DNA of 64,000 nt from Curvibacter microcysteis (GTDB lineage: Bacteria > Pseudomonadota > Gammaproteobacteria > Burkholderiales > Burkholderiaceae_C). Under the pieces are notes generated by a model. That model worked only from the letters and a program-made list of their open reading frames with translations. It was not told the DNA's origin and ran no database searches. Positions 56,305 through 64,000 of the stretch are shown one piece after another. The stretch is from assembly GCF_028649435.1 (NCBI RefSeq), contig NZ_JAQSIN010000001.1; one strand, 5' to 3'. The position numbers and the translations under genes were made by a program. How positions within the stretch are numbered: the stretch's first letter is position 1; each line of letters opens with the position of its first letter.

Positions 56305-57615
56305 TTATTTGTCCACGCCCATCACCAGGTCGGGCAGGAAGGTCACGATGTCCGGGAACACGGTGATCAGCAAGATGCAGACCACCAGGCAACCGAAGAA
56401 GGGCAGGGCGGCCTTGGCGATCAGGTTGCTGTCTTTGCCGGTCATGTTTTGCAGCACGAACAGGTTGAAGCCCACGGGCGGGGTGACCTCGGCAATTTCC
56501 ACCAGCAGCACGATGAAGATGCCAAACCACACCAGGTCAAAACCCGCTTTCTGGATCATGGGCAGCACCACGGCGCTGGTCAGCACGATCATGCTGATGC
56601 CGTCGAGCGCGGTGCCCAGGATCAGGTAGACCACCACCAGCACGCTGATCAAGGCCAGGGGCGACAGGTGCATGGCGTCCACCCACTCGGCCAGCTCACG
56701 CGGGATGCCGGTGAAGGCCATGGTCTTGGTCAGAAAGGCGGCGCCAGCCAGGATGAACATGATCATGCAGCTGGTGCGGGTCGTGCCCATCAGGCCTTCT
56801 TTGAAGTTCTGCCAGGTCAGCGAGCGGCTCCACAGGGCCAGGCCCAGCGAACCCACCACGCCGTAGGCCGCGCACTCGGTGGCGGTGGCATAGCCGGCAA
56901 TCAGCACCCAGCAGATGAACACGATCAGGGCGGCGCAGGGAATCAGGTTGCCCGACTGCTTGATCTTCTGCAGGAAGCTGCTGGGCGGGTCGGCCGCAGG
57001 CACTTTGTCCGGGTTGCGCAGGCTCCACCAGCCGATGTAGCCGGAGAACAGCGCCATCAGCAAGAAGCCCGGCAGAAAGCCTGCCAGGAAGATGCGGATG
57101 ATCGAGGCATCGGCCGCCACCGCGTAGACCACCATGGTGATCGAGGGCGGGATCAGAATGCCCAGGGTGCCGGCCGTGGCCAGTGAGCCCAGGGCCAGCT
57201 TTTCGTCGTAGCCGCGCTTCATCAACTCGGGCAGGGCCACCTTGGAGATGGTGGCGCAGGTCGCGGCCGACGAGCCGGACACCGAGCCAAAAATGCCACA
57301 ACCCAGGATGGTGGTGTGCATCAGCCGGCCCGGCACGCGGTTGAGCCAGGGGCGCAGGCCCTCGAACATCTCTTCGCTGAGCTTGGTCCGGAACAGGATT
57401 TCACCCATCCAGATGAACAGGGGCAGCGCCGCCAGCTCCCAGCTGGCATTGCTTTCCCAGAAGGCGGAGAAGAGGTTCTTCCCCGGCGCTGTGCTGGTGA
57501 AGAAGGCCTGACCGACCCAGCCGCAAATGGCCAGCGTCATGGCAATCCACACCCCGCCGGACAAAAGCACCATCATGAGCAGCAGCAAAATGCCGCCCAC
57601 CATCAAGACATCCAT
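56305..57615 (-). CDS. dctM: TRAP transporter large permease, DctM family
   Basis: 436 residues with about 12 helices. Typical segments are GCGIFGSVSGSSAATCATIS, SLATAGTLGILIPPSITMVV and GISMIVLTSAVVLPMIQKAG. It is the sodium-coupled channel subunit of the TRAP system formed with the two genes upstream. It follows dctQ by 27 bases. The first residues (MDVLMVGGILLLLMMVLLSG) are a membrane segment, as expected. Confidence 0.95.
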   Translation of the reverse strand: MDVLMVGGILLLLMMVLLSGGVWIAMTLAICGWVGQAFFTSTAPGKNLFSAFWESNASWELAALPLFIWMGEILFRTKLSEEMFEGLRPWLNRVPGRLMHTTILGCGIFGSVSGSSAATCATISKVALPELMKRGYDEKLALGSLATAGTLGILIPPSITMVVYAVAADASIIRIFLAGFLPGFLLMALFSGYIGWWSLRNPDKVPAADPPSSFLQKIKQSGNLIPCAALIVFICWVLIAGYATATECAAYGVVGSLGLALWSRSLTWQNFKEGLMGTTRTSCMIMFILAGAAFLTKTMAFTGIPRELAEWVDAMHLSPLALISVLVVVYLILGTALDGISMIVLTSAVVLPMIQKAGFDLVWFGIFIVLLVEIAEVTPPVGFNLFVLQNMTGKDSNLIAKAALPFFGCLVVCILLITVFPDIVTFLPDLVMGVDK

Positions 57616-57642
57616 GTTGTTCTTTCTCTGGAGTGGATGACG

Positions 57643-58179
57643 TCAAACGTCGGAGGAGAAGTCGCCACGGGCATGGCGCTCTTCGACTTCGCGCACAAAA
57701 GTGGGCACGCCGCCGCGCAGCACGATGATCAATTCATCCAGCAAGGCGATCACCAACAGGACCGAGCCGATCGCAAAGCTCATCTGCGGAATCCACATCG
57801 GGATGGGCAGCAGGCCTTGGGCGATGTCGTTGAATTCCCAGCTCTCGTACGTGAACTGGCAGGCTGACCAGGCCAGGTAGCCTGTGGCCAAGGTGCCGAT
57901 CAGCAGCGAGATGATTTCGAGCGCACGGCGCGTGCCGCTGGAGACTTTTTCCAGCAGCAGGGTCACGCGCACAAAGTCACCGTGCTTGAAGGCGTGCGGC
58001 ATGGCAAAGAAGGCCGCTGCGGCGCAGCACCAAGCCACCACATCGTTCAGGGCGCCGGTGCGCACCCCGAACTCACGCAGCACGCTCTGGGCCACCATCA
58101 GCACGCAGATCAGCGCGATGAAGGCGGCGCCCAAGGCGCCCATGCCCAGGTAGAGGCGGTCTAGAAAGCGACGCATCAC
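57643..58179 (-). CDS. dctQ: TRAP transporter small permease, DctQ family
   Basis: 178 residues with four helices; ALICVLMVAQSVLREFGVRT and VVAWCCAAAAFFAMPHAFKH are family-like. It is an accessory membrane subunit paired with DctM. Its start overlaps the end of the binding-protein gene by 4 bases, so the order is dctP-dctQ-dctM in one operon. Confidence 0.92.
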   Translation of the reverse strand: MMRRFLDRLYLGMGALGAAFIALICVLMVAQSVLREFGVRTGALNDVVAWCCAAAAFFAMPHAFKHGDFVRVTLLLEKVSSGTRRALEIISLLIGTLATGYLAWSACQFTYESWEFNDIAQGLLPIPMWIPQMSFAIGSVLLVIALLDELIIVLRGGVPTFVREVEERHARGDFSSDV

Positions 58180-59168
58180 TTCTTCGCCGCAGGCGCCGAC
58201 TTCTTGTAGGCGGCAATGATGGCTTCACCATCCGGGCCGGCCTTCTTGAGCCAGTCGGCTAGCATGATGTCGCCCACTTGGCGCAGGTCGGCGTTCAGCT
58301 TGGCCGAGGGTTGCATGATCTTCATGCCCTTCTCGGTCAGCGCCTTCTTGTACCACTCGTTCTTTTCGGCGCTCAGGGCCCAGCCGCGGGTTTCAGCGTC
58401 GGCAGCGGCCTTGGTCACCGCGGTTTGCAGCGCGGGGTCCAGGGCGTCAAACGACTTCTTGTTGACGATCACCGCGTCCTTGGGCAGCCAGGCTTGGGTG
58501 TCGTACCAGTACTTCAGGCTTTCGTAGGTCTTGGAGTCGTAGCCGGTGGAGCCCGAGCTCATGTAGCTCTCGATCACGCCAGTGGCCAGGGCTTGCGACA
58601 GCTCAGCGGCCTGGATGGTCACGGGCTGGGCGCCGATCAGCTCGGCAATCTTGGCCGTGGCGGGGCTGTATGCGCGCCACTTGATGCCGCGCAGGTCCGC
58701 CACCGAGGCAATTTCCTTCTTGGTGTAGACACCTTGGGGCGGCCATGGCACCGTGTAGAGCAGCTTCATGCCTTGGGCGTTGAGCAGCTTTTCCAGCACT
58801 GGCTTCTGGGCGTCATACAGGCGCTTGGACTCGGCGTAGGACGAGGCCAGGAAAGGGATGCCGTCGGTGCCGTAAATCGGGTTCTCGTTTTCGAAGTTGG
58901 CCAGCAGCAGCTCGCCAATCTGGGCTTGACCGCCTTGCACCGCGCGCTTGATCTCATTGGCCTTGAACAGGGAGGCGTTGGCGTGCACCGTGATCTTGAG
59001 CTTGCCCGCGCTGGCCTTGTCCACGTCCTGCGCGAACTGCGTCAGGTTTTCCGTGTGGAAGTTGGTCGCCGGGTAGGCGGTGGGCAGATCCCACTTGGTT
59101 TGGGCGAAGGTGCCCGTCGACACCAAGGCCAGGGCGGCTGCGGCAAAGGAGAGAGAACGACGCTTCAT
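58176..59168 (-). CDS. dctP: TRAP transporter substrate-binding protein, DctP family
   Basis: 330 residues. A signal peptide (MKRRSLSFAAAALALVSTGT, cleavage near FAQ) precedes the DctP fold. LRGIKWRAYSPATAKIAELI holds the conserved Arg that grips a substrate carboxylate, and QAAELSQALATGVIESYMSS follows. The ligand is a carboxylate; the divergent racemase and oxoprolinase genes suggest a cyclic or N-modified amino acid such as 5-oxoproline or a hydantoin derivative, by inference only. GGAG lies 7-8 bases before the ATG. Confidence 0.93.
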   Translation of the reverse strand: MKRRSLSFAAAALALVSTGTFAQTKWDLPTAYPATNFHTENLTQFAQDVDKASAGKLKITVHANASLFKANEIKRAVQGGQAQIGELLLANFENENPIYGTDGIPFLASSYAESKRLYDAQKPVLEKLLNAQGMKLLYTVPWPPQGVYTKKEIASVADLRGIKWRAYSPATAKIAELIGAQPVTIQAAELSQALATGVIESYMSSGSTGYDSKTYESLKYWYDTQAWLPKDAVIVNKKSFDALDPALQTAVTKAAADAETRGWALSAEKNEWYKKALTEKGMKIMQPSAKLNADLRQVGDIMLADWLKKAGPDGEAIIAAYKKSAPAAKK

Positions 59169-59242
59169 GGGGACTCCGGCTAAAAAAGTGTGACGTGAAT
59201 GTAAGCCTCACAGCAGGCGGCTTCATGGGGGTTTCTACTTAA

Positions 59243-59261
59243 TGTCAACAAATTGTTGGCA
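59243..59261. promoter_or_regulatory. near-perfect palindromic operator
   Basis: TGTCAACAAATTGTTGGCA is a 19-base palindrome around a central A with a single mismatched pair. It sits between the divergent TRAP operon and regulator gene, and its right arm (TTGGCA) is also the -35 of the regulator promoter. Binding there should block that promoter and could control both directions. Confidence 0.65.
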
Positions 59262-59285
59262 AATCGTCATTGTGCTGCCTACAAT
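59256..59285 (+). promoter_or_regulatory. sigma-70 promoter of the regulator-racemase-oxoprolinase operon
   Basis: TTGGCA (59256-59261) and TACAAT (59280-59285) are separated by 18 bases. A start near 59292 leaves a leader of about 33 bases before the ATG at 59325. The palindromic site overlaps the -35. Confidence 0.6.
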
Positions 59286-59324
59286 CTGACACATGCAACA
59301 TCAATGCCAGCAGGCAGGAGAACG

Positions 59325-59867
59325 ATGAACGCCAAGTCGCAGCCCCCCACATCGGCCGACACCGATCGGCAACTGATTGTGTCCTCTGCCCACCTCGTTT
59401 CGGACCAAAGTGCCGAGATGAGCGAGTTTGAGTTTGGCCTGGTGGTGGCGGGCAATGCCTTCCACCGCTGGATCGTGCATTGCATGAGCGCGGCCGGCCT
59501 GAAAGACCTGACCCCGCTGGACGTGCTGGTGTTGCACCACGTCACGCACCGGGCACGCAACAAACGCCTGGCTGACATCTGCTTCATCATGAATGTGGAA
59601 GACACCCATCTGATCAACTACTCGCTCAAGAAGTTGGTCAACCTGGGCGTGGTGCAGGCCAGCAAGAACGGCAAGGAAGTCACCTATGCCTGCACGGACG
59701 CCGGTCGCGAGAGCGTGGCGCGCTACCGGGCCATCCGCGAGTCGTGCCTGATTGGTGCGATGAAGGCCGACGATGCACTCAATCGGGACATTGGCGAACT
59801 GGCCCGCTTGCTGCGCGTGCTCTCCGGCATGTACGACCAGGCCGCCCGCGCGGCGGCTTCGTTGTGA
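59325..59867 (+). CDS. winged-helix transcriptional regulator (MarR-like)
   Basis: 180 residues. A helical opening (EFEFGLVVAGNAFHRWIVHC) is followed by a winged-helix domain: DLTPLDVLVLHHVTHRARNK, RLADICFIMNVEDTHLINYS as the recognition region, LKKLVNLGVVQASKNGKEVT as helix and wing, and a C-terminal dimerization helix. It resembles MarR-type regulators found with catabolic operons. CAGGAG lies 4-5 bases before ATG 59325. It probably binds the palindrome at 59243-59261 and controls itself, the racemase and oxoprolinase genes, and the divergent TRAP operon. Confidence 0.85.
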   Translation: MNAKSQPPTSADTDRQLIVSSAHLVSDQSAEMSEFEFGLVVAGNAFHRWIVHCMSAAGLKDLTPLDVLVLHHVTHRARNKRLADICFIMNVEDTHLINYSLKKLVNLGVVQASKNGKEVTYACTDAGRESVARYRAIRESCLIGAMKADDALNRDIGELARLLRVLSGMYDQAARAAASL

Positions 59868-59877
59868 GTCCCTGGCT

Positions 59878-60618
59878 GTGAGCCACTTGCCGCAGCCCGC
59901 CCGCCTGGGCTTGATCCGCCTGGACACGCAGTTCCCGCGTCCCCCGGGGGATCTGGGGCGGGCGGACAGTTTTCCCGCCGAGGTCTTGACCGAGGTGGTC
60001 AGCGGCGCCGTGCCGCGCCGGGTGGTGGGCTCTGCCGAGGCCTTGCTGGCTTCTGGCCTGCTGCCATGGTTTGAGCAGGCCGCTCAGCGCCTGGTGGCGC
60101 AGGGCGCCCAGGCCATCACCACCAGTTGTGGCTTCTTGGTGCTCTTGCAGGCGCAGTTGCAGGCGGCCGTCCCGGTGCCGGTGGTCAGCTCCAGCTTGCT
60201 GGGGTTGCCTGCTTTGTTGCGGCGCCGCCCGCAAGTCGGCGTGCTGACCATCCAGGCCGAGGGCTTGGGCCCCGCCCACCTGTTGGCCGCCGGGGTGCCC
60301 GCGGAGCGCCTGCGCGATGTGTGGGTGCAAGGCCTGCCACCGGACAGCCATTTTGTGCAGTCCATCGTGGGCAACCGCAGCATCCTGGACGTCGCCCAGG
60401 CGGAGCGCGACGTGGTCGCGGCCGCACTCCAGTTGCAGGCGCGTGCACCCCACTTGGGCGAACTGGTGCTGGAGTGCACCAACCTGCCCCCCTATGCCCA
60501 GGCCGTGGCCGACGCCACGGGCTGGACCTTGTTGACGCTGCTGCAGTCGCGCCGCCTCTTGGGCGAGCGGGCCGTGGCCAGCTCCTTTTTCATTCACCCT
60601 TCACACGCTGAGTTCTGA
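59878..60618 (+). CDS. Asp/Glu racemase-superfamily protein
   Basis: 246 residues from GTG 59878; the ribosome site is weak and a start a few codons away is possible. Two catalytic cysteines are in place: Cys84 in ITTSCGFLVLL and Cys200 in LVLECTNLPPYA. The family includes aspartate, glutamate and hydantoin racemases and maleate isomerases. Placement 10 bases after the regulator and 2 bases before an oxoprolinase/hydantoinase gene favours racemization of a substrate or product of that pathway. The exact substrate is unknown. Confidence 0.82.
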   Translation: MSHLPQPARLGLIRLDTQFPRPPGDLGRADSFPAEVLTEVVSGAVPRRVVGSAEALLASGLLPWFEQAAQRLVAQGAQAITTSCGFLVLLQAQLQAAVPVPVVSSSLLGLPALLRRRPQVGVLTIQAEGLGPAHLLAAGVPAERLRDVWVQGLPPDSHFVQSIVGNRSILDVAQAERDVVAAALQLQARAPHLGELVLECTNLPPYAQAVADATGWTLLTLLQSRRLLGERAVASSFFIHPSHAEF

Positions 60619-60620
60619 CC

Positions 60621-64000
<3,380 letters not shown>

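Overview
This 64 kb window is high-GC bacterial chromosome. Gene content points to a betaproteobacterium of the order Burkholderiales, most likely the family Comamonadaceae: a dnaG-rpoD pair with a long Ala/Lys-rich RpoD N-terminus, an orphan Bug-type tricarboxylate receptor, a DctPQM TRAP system and several diguanylate cyclases. The family is inferred from gene style, not from a database match. I see no tRNA, rRNA, insertion sequence, phage gene or CRISPR array.

Layout. (1) 1-5.2 kb: the end of an alpha/beta hydrolase gene, then rpoD and dnaG on the minus strand. (2) 5.3-13.4 kb: a PotD-like binding protein gene overlapping a membrane diguanylate cyclase gene, an acyl-CoA synthetase, a PhoD-type phosphatase and a second, soluble diguanylate cyclase. 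(3) 13.4-41.7 kb: a large surface-polysaccharide (probably O-antigen) locus that reads outward in both directions from a 0.7 kb AT-rich gap at 21.7-22.4 kb. (4) 41.9-46.1 kb: a TPR/O-GlcNAc-transferase-like protein, a Bug receptor and a thioesterase. (5) 46.4-56.2 kb: housekeeping and accessory genes (pncB, hydroxyacid dehydrogenase, rmuC, two MFS carriers, LOG protein, aspartoacylase-like protein, chemoreceptor). (6) 56.3-64 kb: a TRAP transporter operon divergent from a regulator / Asp-Glu racemase / 5-oxoprolinase-hydantoinase operon that runs off the end.

How the polysaccharide genes fit together. The minus arm has fnlA-fnlB-fnlC (UDP-L-FucNAc synthesis), a WbuB-type glycosyltransferase, an SDR ketoreductase/epimerase, a PglC/WcaJ-type initiating phosphoglycosyltransferase and a WbpM-type 4,6-dehydratase. 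The plus arm starts with a full set for UDP-ManNAc3NAcA (TviB-type dehydrogenase, WlbA, WbpD, WbpE, WbpI). It continues with a second SDR/aminotransferase/acyltransferase set of unknown product, a glycosyltransferase, a Wzx flippase, an AsnB-type amidotransferase, further glycosyltransferases, and a GtrB/GtrA-like lipid-linked sugar module with a GT-C-like membrane protein. Ugd lies convergent at the end. Predicted sugars are L-FucNAc, a 6-deoxy-HexNAc initiating sugar, a diacetamido-mannuronic acid that may be amidated, and at least one further amino sugar. No typical Wzy polymerase or chain-length regulator is recognised.

Most interesting: the PotD-like protein/diguanylate cyclase pair at 5.3-8.1 kb, which resembles the NspS-MbaA polyamine-sensing logic of Vibrio cholerae but with a GGDEF-only output; the TRAP/racemase/oxoprolinase module with a near-perfect palindrome over the regulator promoter; and the Gtr-like and GT41-like glycosylation genes at the edge of the polysaccharide locus.
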